Shown here one piece after another: positions 41,992 to 51,293 of a stretch of 64,000 nucleotides of DNA. Both the position numbers and the translations under genes were made by a program. The number at the start of each line of letters is the position of its first letter. Position 1 is the stretch's first letter. The stretch is from Mesonia sp. K7 (GTDB lineage: Bacteria > Bacteroidota > Bacteroidia > Flavobacteriales > Flavobacteriaceae): the NCBI RefSeq assembly GCF_003233725.1, contig NZ_QKQV01000004.1, positions 62,001 to 126,000 of the forward strand, read 5' to 3'. The notes beneath the pieces were generated by a model. It was not told the origin of the DNA and ran no database searches. It worked only from the letters and a program-made list of their open reading frames with translations.

Positions 41992-44601
41992 TTAGTCTAA
42001 ATATTTTAAAACATCTTCATTGGCTTTGGCAATTCCTGCAGGATTTTTTCCGCCAGCTGTAGCGAAAAAAGCTTGACCGCCGCCACCGCCTTGAATGTGT
42101 TTACCCATTTCTCGAACAATTGTTCCTGCATTCAAACTTTTTTGTTCTGCTAAATCTTTAGAAATATAACAAGTCAACAACGCTTTACCATCGACATCAG
42201 CACTTAGAAAAACAAACAAATTGTCGACTTCTCCACCCAACTGAAAGCAGATATCTTTCATTGCATTAGCATCTACATCTACTTGTTGCACCAAATAGTT
42301 TACACCATTTTTTTCTTGGATGTTGTTTTTCAGGTTTACTTTTAAACCTTGTGCTTTTTCACTTAAAAGTTTTTCTATTTCCTTTTTTAACTGATTGTTT
42401 TCATCCTGTAATTGAGCAACCGATTTGATAGGTTCTTTAGATTTCAGCAAACTTTTTAAAGCATCAAAGCTTTTGCTCTGTTGGGTTAAAAATTCTTTAG
42501 CTGTTTCGCCTGTTATGGCTTCGATACGACGTATTCCAGAAGCAACAGCTGTTTCATTAGTGATGATAAAATGCCAAATATCATTGGTGTTTTTTACGTG
42601 TGTTCCTCCACAAAGTTCTACAGAGTCACCAAAACCAATAGTTCTTACAGCATCACCATATTTTTCCCCAAAAAGGGCAATCGCTCCGTTTTCTATCGCT
42701 TCTTCGTAAGGAATATTTCTTTTTTCTTCCAACGGAAGTTGCTCTCTAATTCTCGCATTCACAAAACGTTCTACTTCTTGTAATTCTTCATCGCTTACTT
42801 TAGCAAAATGAGAAAAATCGAAACGTAAATAATCGCTATTTACCATCGAACCTTTTTGCTCGACGTGTTTTCCCAAAACGGTTCTCAGAGCTTGATGCAA
42901 CAAATGCGTCGCCGAGTGATTAGAAGCAGTTAGTTTACGCGAATTTTCATCTACCACCGCTTTAAAAGTTCCGTTAAGGTCTTTAGGTAAATTTTTGGCG
43001 AAGTGTAAAATCAGGTTGTTTTCTTTTTTGGTATCGATAATGTAGGTCATATTTCCGTTGGCCGCTTCAATAAAACCTTTATCACCAACTTGACCTCCAC
43101 CTTCTGGGTAGAATGGAGTTAGATTAAACACCAACTGGTATAAATTACCTTGCTTTTTGGTCGTGATCTTTCTGTATTTGGTAATTCTTACGTTAACTTC
43201 TGTGCGATCATAACCCACAAACTCTTCAACCTCATCATCTATTAAAATCTGCCAATCTTCGGTGGTGGTTTTGGAAGCATCCCGCGAACGTTCTTTTTGT
43301 TTTTGTAATTCTTTCTCAAAACCTTCATAATCGAGTTGCATATTTTTTTCACTCAGAATGAGCGAGGTTAAATCTATCGGAAATCCATAAGTATCATACA
43401 ATTCAAAAGCTTTTTTTCCCGAAAGGGTTTTTTCTTTAGTATTTGCCGTCATGCTCTCTAACAAAACCAAGCCTTGCTCTAGCGTACGTAAAAAAGAATT
43501 CTCTTCTTCTTTGATGACATTTTCACAGATATTTTTTTGCTTCTGAAGCTCAGGAAACTGCTCTCCCATTTGTTCTACTAAAGTCGAAACTAATTTATAG
43601 ATAAACGGCTTTCGTGTACCGAGAAAAGTATAACCATAACGAATCGCTCGACGTAAAATTCTTCTTATCACATATCCAGCTCCGTTGTTACTTGGCAGTT
43701 GTCCGTCTGCAATCGCAAAAGTTACTGCACGAACGTGATCGGCAACTACACGAATCGCAATAGCTGTTTTTTCATCTTTATCATAATCCGTTTTGGTAAT
43801 GGTTTCGATTTCTCTAATAAGTGGCGTAAAAACATCGGTATCATAATTAGACTGTTTGTCTTGTAATACCATACAAAGTCGCTCAAACCCCATTCCGGTA
43901 TCGATATGCTTGTTGGGCAATTCTTCTAATTTTCCATTGGCAAGACGGTTGTATTGCATAAAAACCAAATTCCAGATTTCTACCACTTGCGGATGGTCTT
44001 GATTAACCAAATCCCTACCTGAAATTTTCTTTTTTTCTTCGTCACTTCTGATATCTACATGAATTTCTGAACAAGACCCGCAAGGTCCTTGATCACCCAT
44101 TTCCCAAAAGTTGTCTTTTTTATTTCCGTAAAGAATTTTTTCTTCCGGAACAATAGCTTTCCACAATTCCAACGCTTCTTGATCTACACCTAAGTTATCG
44201 TCTTTATCACCTTCAAAAACCGTCACATACAAATCGTCTTTATTGACTTTGTATACCTCCGTCAATAATTCCCAAGCCCAAGAAATAGCTTCTTTTTTAA
44301 AATAATCACCAAAACTCCAGTTACCCAACATCTCAAACATGGTGTGATGGTAAGTGTCTTTTCCTACTTCTTCTAAATCGTTGTGCTTTCCGCTTACACG
44401 AAGGCATTTTTGGGAGTCAGCAATACGCGAATTTTTTGGCACTGCATTTCCTAAAAAATATTCTTTAAAGGGAGCCATCCCAGAATTCACAAACATCAAG
44501 GTGGGATCGTTCTTTAAAACCATAGGTGCAGAAGGAACAATTTGGTGTTTTTTTGACTCAAAAAAGTGTAAGAATTTAGTGCGTATATCGTTAGATTTCA
44601 T
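41992..44601 (-). CDS. alaS: Alanyl-tRNA synthetase
   Basis: The 869-aa class II synthetase charges tRNA-Ala. The N-terminal catalytic domain starts with [20 protein letters not shown] and has [14 protein letters not shown] and [12 protein letters not shown]. The editing domain carries the zinc ligands [10 protein letters not shown] and CGGTH. The C-terminal coiled coil and C-Ala domain (about 720-869, ending in the Gly-rich [14 protein letters not shown]) are complete. It is divergent from the M23 operon and followed immediately by the GSCFA gene. Confidence 0.98.
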   Translation of the reverse strand: MKSNDIRTKFLHFFESKKHQIVPSAPMVLKNDPTLMFVNSGMAPFKEYFLGNAVPKNSRIADSQKCLRVSGKHNDLEEVGKDTYHHTMFEMLGNWSFGDYFKKEAISWAWELLTEVYKVNKDDLYVTVFEGDKDDNLGVDQEALELWKAIVPEEKILYGNKKDNFWEMGDQGPCGSCSEIHVDIRSDEEKKKISGRDLVNQDHPQVVEIWNLVFMQYNRLANGKLEELPNKHIDTGMGFERLCMVLQDKQSNYDTDVFTPLIREIETITKTDYDKDEKTAIAIRVVADHVRAVTFAIADGQLPSNNGAGYVIRRILRRAIRYGYTFLGTRKPFIYKLVSTLVEQMGEQFPELQKQKNICENVIKEEENSFLRTLEQGLVLLESMTANTKEKTLSGKKAFELYDTYGFPIDLTSLILSEKNMQLDYEGFEKELQKQKERSRDASKTTTEDWQILIDDEVEEFVGYDRTEVNVRITKYRKITTKKQGNLYQLVFNLTPFYPEGGGQVGDKGFIEAANGNMTYIIDTKKENNLILHFAKNLPKDLNGTFKAVVDENSRKLTASNHSATHLLHQALRTVLGKHVEQKGSMVNSDYLRFDFSHFAKVSDEELQEVERFVNARIREQLPLEEKRNIPYEEAIENGAIALFGEKYGDAVRTIGFGDSVELCGGTHVKNTNDIWHFIITNETAVASGIRRIEAITGETAKEFLTQQSKSFDALKSLLKSKEPIKSVAQLQDENNQLKKEIEKLLSEKAQGLKVNLKNNIQEKNGVNYLVQQVDVDANAMKDICFQLGGEVDNLFVFLSADVDGKALLTCYISKDLAEQKSLNAGTIVREMGKHIQGGGGGQAFFATAGGKNPAGIAKANEDVLKYLD

Positions 44602-44653
44602 AGGAATTTTAATCGAACTCTTGTTAATATTATGTTACTATTGAAACAATTTC

Positions 44654-44661
44654 TATATTTG
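44654..44661 (+). promoter_or_regulatory. Candidate -7 box of the M23-MerR-LemA operon
   Basis: TATATTTG matches TAnnTTTG and lies 60 bp before the M23 start. A good TTG at -33 is not seen. Confidence 0.45.
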
Positions 44662-44668
44662 TTAGTCG

Positions 44669-44712
44669 TTATGTTATTAATTCGAAATTAATAACACGCA
44701 AAAATAACATAA
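44669..44712. repeat. Nested inverted repeats in the 5' leader of the M23 operon
   Basis: GTTATTAATT (44673-44682) and AATTAATAAC (44686-44695) form a perfect 10-bp stem. TTATGTTATT (44669-44678) also pairs with AATAACATAA (44703-44712). The two hairpins are mutually exclusive; the site may be an operator, perhaps for the MerR protein of the operon. Confidence 0.5.
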
Positions 44713-44721
44713 TTTACTAGA

Positions 44722-45696
44722 ATGTCTAAGGTTAAATATTATTACGATAGCGAAACCCTCTCTTACAAGAAAATTGAAAAGAAAAAAGGGCGTAGAATTG
44801 GGTTTATCGCTTTAGGTATTACAGCCTCTTTTCTGGCAGGATTTCTTTTACTCATTATTTACCTCAACATTCCACAAATAGATACACCTAAAGAAAAAGC
44901 GTTAAAACGTGAGCTTAAAAACATGCAGGTTCAGTTTGAGGTACTCAACAAAAAAATGAACCAAGCGCAACGTGTTTTGGCAGATGTAGAAACCCGAGAC
45001 AACGATATTTACCGCGTCTATTTTGAAGCAAGTCCGATTCCAGATGAACAACGAAAAGCTGGTTTTGGAGGGATAAACCGTTACCGCGATTACGATGGTT
45101 ACGATAATTCGGAACTGATTATTGAAACGCATCGACGTATGGATATTCTTCAAAAGCAAATTGTTGTACAATCAAAATCACTAGATGAAATTATCCGTTT
45201 AGCAAAAGAAAAAGAAAAGCTTTTGGCAGCAATTCCTGCAATACAGCCCGTAAAAAACGAAGACCTAAAACGTATGGCTTCGGGTTACGGAATGCGTATG
45301 CACCCTATTTTAAAATACCGAAAAATGCACAACGGCATGGATTTTACAGCAAGAACAGGAACCGAAGTTTTCGCCACTGGTGATGCCGTTGTAAAAAAAG
45401 CAGAACGCTCTACTGGTTACGGAAATTTGGTCGTGCTTGATCACGGTTTTGGTTACGAAACCTACTATGCGCACTTGAGCAGAATCAATGTTCGTCGTGG
45501 TCAACGTGTAAAAAGAGGTGAAGTGATTGCCAAAGTAGGAAACACAGGTTTATCTACCGCCTCACACTTACACTATGAAGTACACAAAGATGGTAAAGTA
45601 GTCAATCCAATCAACTTTTACCACGGTGATTTAACGGCCGAAGAGTATGATATCATGTTGCACCAATCTTCTTTAGAAAACCAATCTCTTGACTAA
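44722..45696 (+). CDS. M23-family metallopeptidase (membrane-anchored)
   Basis: The 324-aa protein has a cytoplasmic Lys-rich N-terminus, one membrane helix (about 28-50), a periplasmic coiled coil (about 58-90) and a LytM/M23 domain (about 190-305) with zinc motifs HNGMDFTA and HLHYEVHKDG. It is likely an endopeptidase of peptidoglycan cross-bridges, or a regulator of one. Its stop overlaps the MerR start by one base (TAATG). Confidence 0.93.
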   Translation: MSKVKYYYDSETLSYKKIEKKKGRRIGFIALGITASFLAGFLLLIIYLNIPQIDTPKEKALKRELKNMQVQFEVLNKKMNQAQRVLADVETRDNDIYRVYFEASPIPDEQRKAGFGGINRYRDYDGYDNSELIIETHRRMDILQKQIVVQSKSLDEIIRLAKEKEKLLAAIPAIQPVKNEDLKRMASGYGMRMHPILKYRKMHNGMDFTARTGTEVFATGDAVVKKAERSTGYGNLVVLDHGFGYETYYAHLSRINVRRGQRVKRGEVIAKVGNTGLSTASHLHYEVHKDGKVVNPINFYHGDLTAEEYDIMLHQSSLENQSLD

Positions 45697-46025
45697 TGAG
45701 AGTAAACCTTCCGGAGAAATTATACTACAGCATTGGCGAAGTTGCCAAAGCTTTTGATGTTAACACTTCACTTATCCGGTATTGGGAAAATGAATTCGAC
45801 ATTCTGAAACCAAAAAAAAATGCCAAAGGCAACCGTAAATTTACTCCCGAAGACATCAAAAACCTAGAGTTTATCTATCATTTGGTTAAAGAACGAGGTT
45901 TTACGCTCGAAGGTGCAAAAACACATCTCAAAGAAAAAGGAAGAGAAACACTTGACAACTTTGAGATTGTTCGTAAATTAGAACACATCAAACAAGAACT
46001 AATAAAAATAAAAAATCAACTATAA
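45696..46025 (+). CDS. MerR-family transcriptional regulator
   Basis: The 109-aa protein is a MerR winged helix-turn-helix (YSIGEVAKAFDVNTSLIRYWENEF, then RKFTPEDIKNLEFIYHLVKERG) with a short C-terminal coiled coil (KLEHIKQELIKIKNQL) and no ligand-binding extension. It is coupled to the M23 gene by a 1-nt overlap and followed by lemA after 10 bp. It may regulate its own operon through the inverted repeats in the leader (inference). Confidence 0.92.
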   Translation: MRVNLPEKLYYSIGEVAKAFDVNTSLIRYWENEFDILKPKKNAKGNRKFTPEDIKNLEFIYHLVKERGFTLEGAKTHLKEKGRETLDNFEIVRKLEHIKQELIKIKNQL

Positions 46026-46035
46026 AATTATTGTT

Positions 46036-46632
46036 ATGAAAAAATGGCTTATTCCTGTAATCATACTTGCAGTTATCATCTTTGGAGTTTACCGTTGGGC
46101 AGTAGGTTTTAACAACGAAGCTGTTCGCCTTAACGAAAGTGTAAGCGAAGCTTGGGGTAACGTACAAACTTCTTACCAACGTAGAAACGACCTTATCGGA
46201 AATTTAGTGAAGACCGTACAAGGTGCTGCAGATTTTGAACGAAACACTTTAAGGGAAGTAATTGAAGCAAGAGCAAAAGCTACCGCTACCAACATCAACC
46301 CAGAAAATATAACACCAGAGCAGTTAGAGCAATTCAACCAAGCTCAAGGCGGATTATCTTCAGCACTCTCGAGATTACTGGTTTCGGTAGAACGTTATCC
46401 AGAATTAAAGGCTAATCAAAACTTTTTGAAACTACAAGACGAACTTACCAGCACGGAAAACACGATACAAACTGCTAGAATACGCTATAACGAAGCGATA
46501 AAACCTTACAACAACCACGTGAAAACTTTTCCAAATTCAGTTTTGGCAGGAATGTTTGGTTTTGAAGGAAAACCTTATTTCGATTCAGAACCTGGAGCAG
46601 AAAAACCGGTTGACGTAGAATTTGATTTTTAA
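46036..46632 (+). CDS. lemA: LemA family protein
   Basis: The 198-aa protein has an N-terminal membrane helix (about 4-22) and the LemA four-helix domain: WGNVQTSYQRRNDLIGNLVK, then QLEQFNQAQGGLSSALSRLL and VERYPELKANQNFLKLQDEL. LemA proteins are membrane-anchored with the helical bundle outside or inside, and their role is unclear. The operon with two TPM-domain proteins (lemA-TPM-TPM) is a conserved Bacteroidetes arrangement. Confidence 0.94.
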   Translation: MKKWLIPVIILAVIIFGVYRWAVGFNNEAVRLNESVSEAWGNVQTSYQRRNDLIGNLVKTVQGAADFERNTLREVIEARAKATATNINPENITPEQLEQFNQAQGGLSSALSRLLVSVERYPELKANQNFLKLQDELTSTENTIQTARIRYNEAIKPYNNHVKTFPNSVLAGMFGFEGKPYFDSEPGAEKPVDVEFDF

Positions 46633-46640
46633 TAAAAGTT

Positions 46641-47090
46641 ATGGGTAAAATAGAAGATTTCTTGACTCCAACCGAAGAACAGGAAATCATTACCGCTATA
46701 AGAAATGCTGAAGAGAACACTTCGGGAGAAATACGGGTGCATATCGAAAACCACTGTGAAACAACACTTGAGTCACGCACCAAAGAAGTTTTTCATTACC
46801 TCAAAATGGATAATACCAAACTTCAAAATGGTGTCTTGATTTATGTGGCGGTAAACGATAAGAAATTTTATATCTATGGCGATAAAGGCATCAACGATGC
46901 TGTTACCGACGATTTTTGGGAATCTACCAAAGAGGTGATGCAAAACCATTTTAGGCACGGTCATTTTAAACAAGGTTTGGTCGAAGGAATAGAAAAAGCA
47001 GGTCTCGAATTACAAAAATATTTTCCTTGGGATCATAGCGATATCAATGAACTTCCTAATACGATTTCTAAAGAAAACAATGCAAAATAA
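46641..47090 (+). CDS. TPM-domain protein (TLP18.3/Psb32/MOLO-1 family)
   Basis: The 149-aa protein is a TPM domain without signal peptide: LTPTEEQEIITAIRNAEENT, GEIRVHIE, GVLIYVAVNDKKFYIYGDKG and AVTDDFWESTKEVMQNHF. TPM-domain proteins are acidic, possibly phosphatase-like, and assist membrane-protein quality control in some systems. It lies 8 bp after lemA and overlaps the next TPM gene by 11 bp. Confidence 0.9.
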   Translation: MGKIEDFLTPTEEQEIITAIRNAEENTSGEIRVHIENHCETTLESRTKEVFHYLKMDNTKLQNGVLIYVAVNDKKFYIYGDKGINDAVTDDFWESTKEVMQNHFRHGHFKQGLVEGIEKAGLELQKYFPWDHSDINELPNTISKENNAK

Positions 47091-47913
47091 GTTCTTAAAA
47101 ATAATATTGAAGTCAAGTCTGTTTTTGCTTTTGTTGCTTTCGCAGCAAATTGTTTTTGGGCAGTATAATATTCCTGGTGTCCCAAAAAAGCAAACTAGTG
47201 TTTATGATTATATCGATTTACTCACACCGTCACAAAAAACTGCTTTAGAAGAAAAACTCATTCGCTATTCGGATACGACCTCTACCCAAATTGTCGTGAG
47301 TATCATCAGTACTACCAAAGGTGAAAACATTGGCTTATTAGCTCCGCGTTGGGGACACAAGTGGGGAATCGGGCAAGAAAAAGAAGACAATGGTGTTTTT
47401 ATTTTACTCGCTAAAGACGATCGGGATATCTGGATTTCTCCTGGTTATGGTGTTGAACATAAACTTACCGCAGGCATCAACGGAGAACTCATCAGAAATG
47501 TGATTATTCCTGAATTTAAAAAAGGAGATTATTACGCTGGTTTAGATAAAGGTACCAATGCTATTTTTGAAGTTTTAAAAGGAACTTACAAAGGATCTCG
47601 AAAGGCCAACAAAAAACCAAGTTATACTTCTTACGAAATTATATTTAAGCTTCTTTTTTACGGGTTTATCATCCTTATCATTATTTTATCTGTCATTAGA
47701 AGAAACCGTAACGATGACGATGACAATAGCAAAGGTAACCGAAGCACTTTAGGGACTGTTTTAGATGCACTTATTTTAAGCAATATGGGTCGAGGTAGTT
47801 TTGGAGGCGGAAGAAGCTCTGGCGGTTTTGGCAGCGGAGGCTTTGGGGGTGGCTTTGGAGGCGGTTTTGGCGGTGGCGGATTCTCTGGTGGTGGCGCTGG
47901 CGGAAGTTGGTAG
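47080..47913 (+). CDS. TPM-domain membrane protein with Gly-rich tail
   Basis: The 277-aa protein starting at the ATG at 47080 has a signal peptide (ending VFGQ), a TPM domain (about 30-160, with VYDYIDLLTPSQKTALEEKL and DNGVFILLAKDDRDIWISPG), a membrane helix (about 192-212) and a Ser/Gly/Phe-rich tail ending GGGAGGSW. This is the YgcG-like arrangement. A longer frame begins at 47047, but the internal start gives the signal peptide. Last gene of the M23-MerR-LemA operon. Confidence 0.91.
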   Translation: MQNKFLKIILKSSLFLLLLLSQQIVFGQYNIPGVPKKQTSVYDYIDLLTPSQKTALEEKLIRYSDTTSTQIVVSIISTTKGENIGLLAPRWGHKWGIGQEKEDNGVFILLAKDDRDIWISPGYGVEHKLTAGINGELIRNVIIPEFKKGDYYAGLDKGTNAIFEVLKGTYKGSRKANKKPSYTSYEIIFKLLFYGFIILIIILSVIRRNRNDDDDNSKGNRSTLGTVLDALILSNMGRGSFGGGRSSGGFGSGGFGGGFGGGFGGGGFSGGGAGGSW

Positions 47914-48073
47914 CCTTCTTCTTAATTTTTTATTAATTTCACATATCAACTGTCTTTTTTTAAGAATTTATTGAGAAATTCTATTATATTTTTATTAAAG
48001 TTTATCGATTTCATAACAGTCTATTTTTAGATTTCGTAATTTTAGAATACTAAAAACAAAAAATCTAACTCTT

Positions 48074-48220
48074 ATGACTACTAATTTAAACCACGAAAAT
48101 CTAATGATAAATGAAGTGTCATACAAGTTTCAAAGAAAGTCTAACAACTTGATGGAATGGATGTCAAAAGTGATAAAAAGTGATTATTACCACACATTAC
48201 AAGGCAACGCTCAACAATAA
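48074..48220 (+). CDS. Small ORF of 48 aa, unknown
   Basis: An ATG at 48074 opens a 48-codon frame ending TAA at 48218. The peptide starts MTTNLNHENLMINEVSYKFQ, is hydrophilic and contains a central NLMEWMSKVIKSDYYH segment. AAAACAAAAAATC upstream can act as an A-rich Bacteroidetes ribosome binding site, and a TAGATTTCG near 48029 resembles a -7 box. A hairpin terminator follows at 48264. The gap otherwise holds no gene. No family is recognised, so expression needs proof. Confidence 0.45.
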   Translation: MTTNLNHENLMINEVSYKFQRKSNNLMEWMSKVIKSDYYHTLQGNAQQ

Positions 48221-48263
48221 TTAAAACACCATAAAAGACCATAATTTTTTATGTGCTATAAAA

Positions 48264-48298
48264 GAAAAATCCACTTGCAGAACAAGTGGATTTTTTTT
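48264..48298. terminator. Intrinsic terminator (bidirectional)
   Basis: AAAAATCCACTTG-CAGAA-CAAGTGGATTTTTTTT, a strong hairpin with flanking A and T tracts, overlapping the stop of the convergent barrel-protein gene. Confidence 0.85.
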
Positions 48299-51080
48299 AC
48301 ATTCTTCTGAAACGCATTCCTCCTCTTGGAGATTTATTGCCCGCAAACTTACTGAGCTTATATGTAAAGCTAAACATTACATATTGCTCTAAAACCAAAC
48401 TCTCTTGGTCTTGGATGTAATCTTCACCTGTTCTTCTTACAACTCCTGTGTTTTCGTTAAGCACATCAAAGACCTTTACTTTTATAATACCATCTTCTCC
48501 AAAAACCTTATAACCCAAACTCATATTCCACAATACATAATTGTTTTTAAAGCCTGGCGCTACATTTCCTAAGTATTGGTAGGTAATATCATTTCCGAAA
48601 ACAAAATTCTTTGGCCAATAACTCGTTATTTCTGTCGTTACCGTATGATTGATAAATTCCTCTGTTCTATCGTTCAGACTATAATTGGTTTGGTTGAAAG
48701 AAAAATCATAATTAGGTTCGATGGTAATCTTGTCTGGAATATCATACTGAAAACCAATGTTTGGTGTAAGACTTAAGTTCTTAGAATCAAATTGTACCGC
48801 GTTTGAAAACCCAACATTTTTTGAATAATTGGCATTGATCCCCGGACTTAGACGAAAAGTGCTTTCATCTTTAAATTTAAACGATCGGTCGATGCTAAAA
48901 CCACCGTAAAAGTTATACGCTCCATCAACATTGGTGTAAGTGGTTGTTCTTACCAAATCTTCATCTGTTGTGGTGATAGAAACAACCTGGTCTTGGTAAA
49001 AGCTTCCGCCAAGGTAACTGTAGAAACCAGATTTACTCTTAAAATCATAATTATTGAAATTGGCATACAAATTATGATTGAGCGTAGGTCGTAAATTAGG
49101 ATTACCCGTAACAATATTCAGCGGATTGGTCGTATTCTGTACTGGTTGCAACTGACTGATACTTGGAACATTCCAGTTGCTTCGGTAATTGGCATACATC
49201 GATTTGGTCTGATTGATTCGGTAATGCGCAAAAACCCTAGAATAAAAATTGGTAAATGTGTTATCAAATTCCGCATCTGCAAAGACATTTTCGTTTACCA
49301 ATCTGATGTTCTGGATACCAGCATTTGTGCCTAACCTAAGTTTTTTTCCAGTATAACTCAAACCAACTGAGGGTCGATGTTCAAAAGTTTCGGAGTAAAA
49401 TTCGCTACTTAAATTGTTGTTTAAATTATCATAGCCTTCGGAAGTCAAATCTTTATCATAAACCAACCTACTGTTGTGACGATTTTCTTTCGTATACATA
49501 TAATCAAACTCCAATTGCAAACTATCGGTGAGCGAAAAACGAGAATCAAATTCTATTTCGTAAGTGTCTTGCCTACCTTCTTCGGTGATGAATTGGTCTT
49601 GAATTTCTTCATCTTCTAAAACACCGTTACTGTAGGTTCTTCGGTTCGAAAACAAAAACTCTTCTTCATCTGAATTGTTATGCGAATTATTAAACCCAAG
49701 CCTTAAAAAACTCTTGCGTTTTCCTATTTTTCTAGTCACATCCAATCGGTTACTAAAGTTGAGGCTATTTACTTCAGAATCTCTAAAAGTTTCTGCATCG
49801 TTTATTGGTGTTCCGTCTTCTTCAAACGATTCGGTAAAAGAGTCACTGTTAGAAAAACCATCATTATAGGTAATATTTGGTCGGAAATCAATTCGCGTAA
49901 GCGTGTCGAGTTCTACTTCAAAACCCAATCGTAAACGGTGATTGTCGTTTTCTCTATTCGAACCTGACTCTGAATTATTAAAATACCTTCGGTCTGGCAA
50001 AATATTTTCCCGTTCAATTTTAGTTTCGGTCACATTATCTGCTCGATTAAAAAAGTAATTGACATCCAATTCTGTATTGTCATTCCACTCGTTGGTGAAA
50101 TTAAAACCAGCATTATCCGACTTGGTCACTCCACTTCCACCGCCAAAACTATTTCCGTTAATCGAAAAAGCACCGCTAGAATTTCGAGTAATCGAATAGG
50201 CGTTTCTTCCCATCGCATCAAAAACCTCATCAAAACTAAACCCAGAAGAGTTGATGTTATTAGAGCTTGCCAACAAACTTACCCGCATTTCATCTTTAAA
50301 ATAGTTGGCAATTCCGCTGAGTTCATAACGCTCGTTAGTTCCAGCTCCAGCGGTTAAGCGCGAGAAAAAACCTTTGTTTTTATCTTCTTCTATGGTAATG
50401 TTAATGGTTTTATTTTCTGAATCACCTTCTTCCCCAGTAAATTCTTGTGATTTGGTTTTGGTATCGACCACCTGAATTTTATTGATGATTTCTTTGGGTA
50501 AATTTTTGGTTGCCACTAACGGATCGTCACCAAAAAATTCTTTTCCGTTCACCAAAATTCGAGAAACCGGTTTTCCGTTCACGGTAATTTTACCTTCGGT
50601 ATCTACTTTTACCCCAGGTAGCTTTTTGAGTACTTCTTCGAGGTTGGCATCGTCTTTTGTTTTGAAAGAAGCTGCATTAAATTCCAAAGTATCTGTCTTG
50701 ATGGTTACTGGAGCTCTCGTTCCTTTTACAACTACTTCGTCGAGCGTGTTGTCGTCGATAACAAGGTTAAGATTTCCGAGTTCTACTGTTTTACTTTGTG
50801 AAAAATCGATTTCTTTTTTTAAGGTTTGAAAACCTGTGTACGAGACAAAAAGATTGACCAAATTTTCTGAAGTTTTTCCTTCTACTGTAAAATTTCCGTT
50901 TCTATCGGTAATGGTATAATCTACCAACGTGCTGTCTTTGGTCTCGACATAAACCGTAGCCGACTCTAAAGCGATTTGACTTTCGTCGGAAATTTTACCA
51001 GTAATTTTATAATCTTGAGCAAAACTTGTGGCTGTAAAGAAAAGTACAGCGAACCATTGGAGTAAATGAAATTTCTTCAA
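48297..51080 (-). CDS. Outer-membrane beta-barrel protein, TonB-receptor-like
   Basis: The 927-aa protein has a signal peptide (1-21), a carboxypeptidase-regulatory/CNA-like domain (about 25-105, GKISDESQIALESATVYV), a plug-like region (about 115-235, VVVKGTRAPV, NLEEVLKKLPGVKVDTEGKI, ILVNGKEFFGDDP) and a long barrel with many aromatic-ended strands, ending in FSFTYKLSKF. It fits the OMP_b-brl_3 family of outer-membrane receptors. The transported substrate is unknown. A tyrosine/glycine-rich barrel and lack of a SusD partner argue against glycan import. Confidence 0.87.
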   Translation of the reverse strand: MKKFHLLQWFAVLFFTATSFAQDYKITGKISDESQIALESATVYVETKDSTLVDYTITDRNGNFTVEGKTSENLVNLFVSYTGFQTLKKEIDFSQSKTVELGNLNLVIDDNTLDEVVVKGTRAPVTIKTDTLEFNAASFKTKDDANLEEVLKKLPGVKVDTEGKITVNGKPVSRILVNGKEFFGDDPLVATKNLPKEIINKIQVVDTKTKSQEFTGEEGDSENKTINITIEEDKNKGFFSRLTAGAGTNERYELSGIANYFKDEMRVSLLASSNNINSSGFSFDEVFDAMGRNAYSITRNSSGAFSINGNSFGGGSGVTKSDNAGFNFTNEWNDNTELDVNYFFNRADNVTETKIERENILPDRRYFNNSESGSNRENDNHRLRLGFEVELDTLTRIDFRPNITYNDGFSNSDSFTESFEEDGTPINDAETFRDSEVNSLNFSNRLDVTRKIGKRKSFLRLGFNNSHNNSDEEEFLFSNRRTYSNGVLEDEEIQDQFITEEGRQDTYEIEFDSRFSLTDSLQLEFDYMYTKENRHNSRLVYDKDLTSEGYDNLNNNLSSEFYSETFEHRPSVGLSYTGKKLRLGTNAGIQNIRLVNENVFADAEFDNTFTNFYSRVFAHYRINQTKSMYANYRSNWNVPSISQLQPVQNTTNPLNIVTGNPNLRPTLNHNLYANFNNYDFKSKSGFYSYLGGSFYQDQVVSITTTDEDLVRTTTYTNVDGAYNFYGGFSIDRSFKFKDESTFRLSPGINANYSKNVGFSNAVQFDSKNLSLTPNIGFQYDIPDKITIEPNYDFSFNQTNYSLNDRTEEFINHTVTTEITSYWPKNFVFGNDITYQYLGNVAPGFKNNYVLWNMSLGYKVFGEDGIIKVKVFDVLNENTGVVRRTGEDYIQDQESLVLEQYVMFSFTYKLSKFAGNKSPRGGMRFRRM

Positions 51081-51094
51081 AATAGAAATGAATT

Positions 51095-51127
51095 TTTGTT
51101 AGTTTACATATATAATAGACTAACAAA
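51095..51127. promoter_or_regulatory. Inverted repeat with ACTAACAA half-sites upstream of the barrel gene
   Basis: TTTGTTAGT (51095-51103) and ACTAACAAA (51119-51127) form a perfect inverted repeat with a 15-bp spacer, 15-47 bp upstream of the start. The half-site is the same as in the paa operator at 27415-27434. Confidence 0.45.
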
Positions 51128-51143
51128 CCTCAAAAAAGTTGCA

Positions 51144-51287
51144 TTAAACCTTAGAAAATTTGGTAATTACTTGATGAACAAAAAATAAAGTTGGAGCAAT
51201 AAATAACAGAAATAAGGGGTTATTAGTTTCGTAAAACAAAAAACTAAAACCAAGTAAAATGAATATAAAGACAATAATTTTAATCAT
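51144..51287 (-). CDS. Small hydrophobic protein downstream of der (47 aa)
   Basis: The 47-codon frame begins with ATG at 51285-51287, 6 bp after the der stop, and ends TAA at 51144. The peptide starts MIKIIVFIFILLGFSFLFYE and has a second hydrophobic segment (PLFLLFIAPTLFFVHQV), so it may be a two-helix membrane protein. AAGTAAAAACTG before the start can be a ribosome binding site. No family is recognised; it is probably translated from the der transcript. Confidence 0.5.
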   Translation of the reverse strand: MIKIIVFIFILLGFSFLFYETNNPLFLLFIAPTLFFVHQVITKFSKV

Positions 51288-51293
51288 CAGTTT

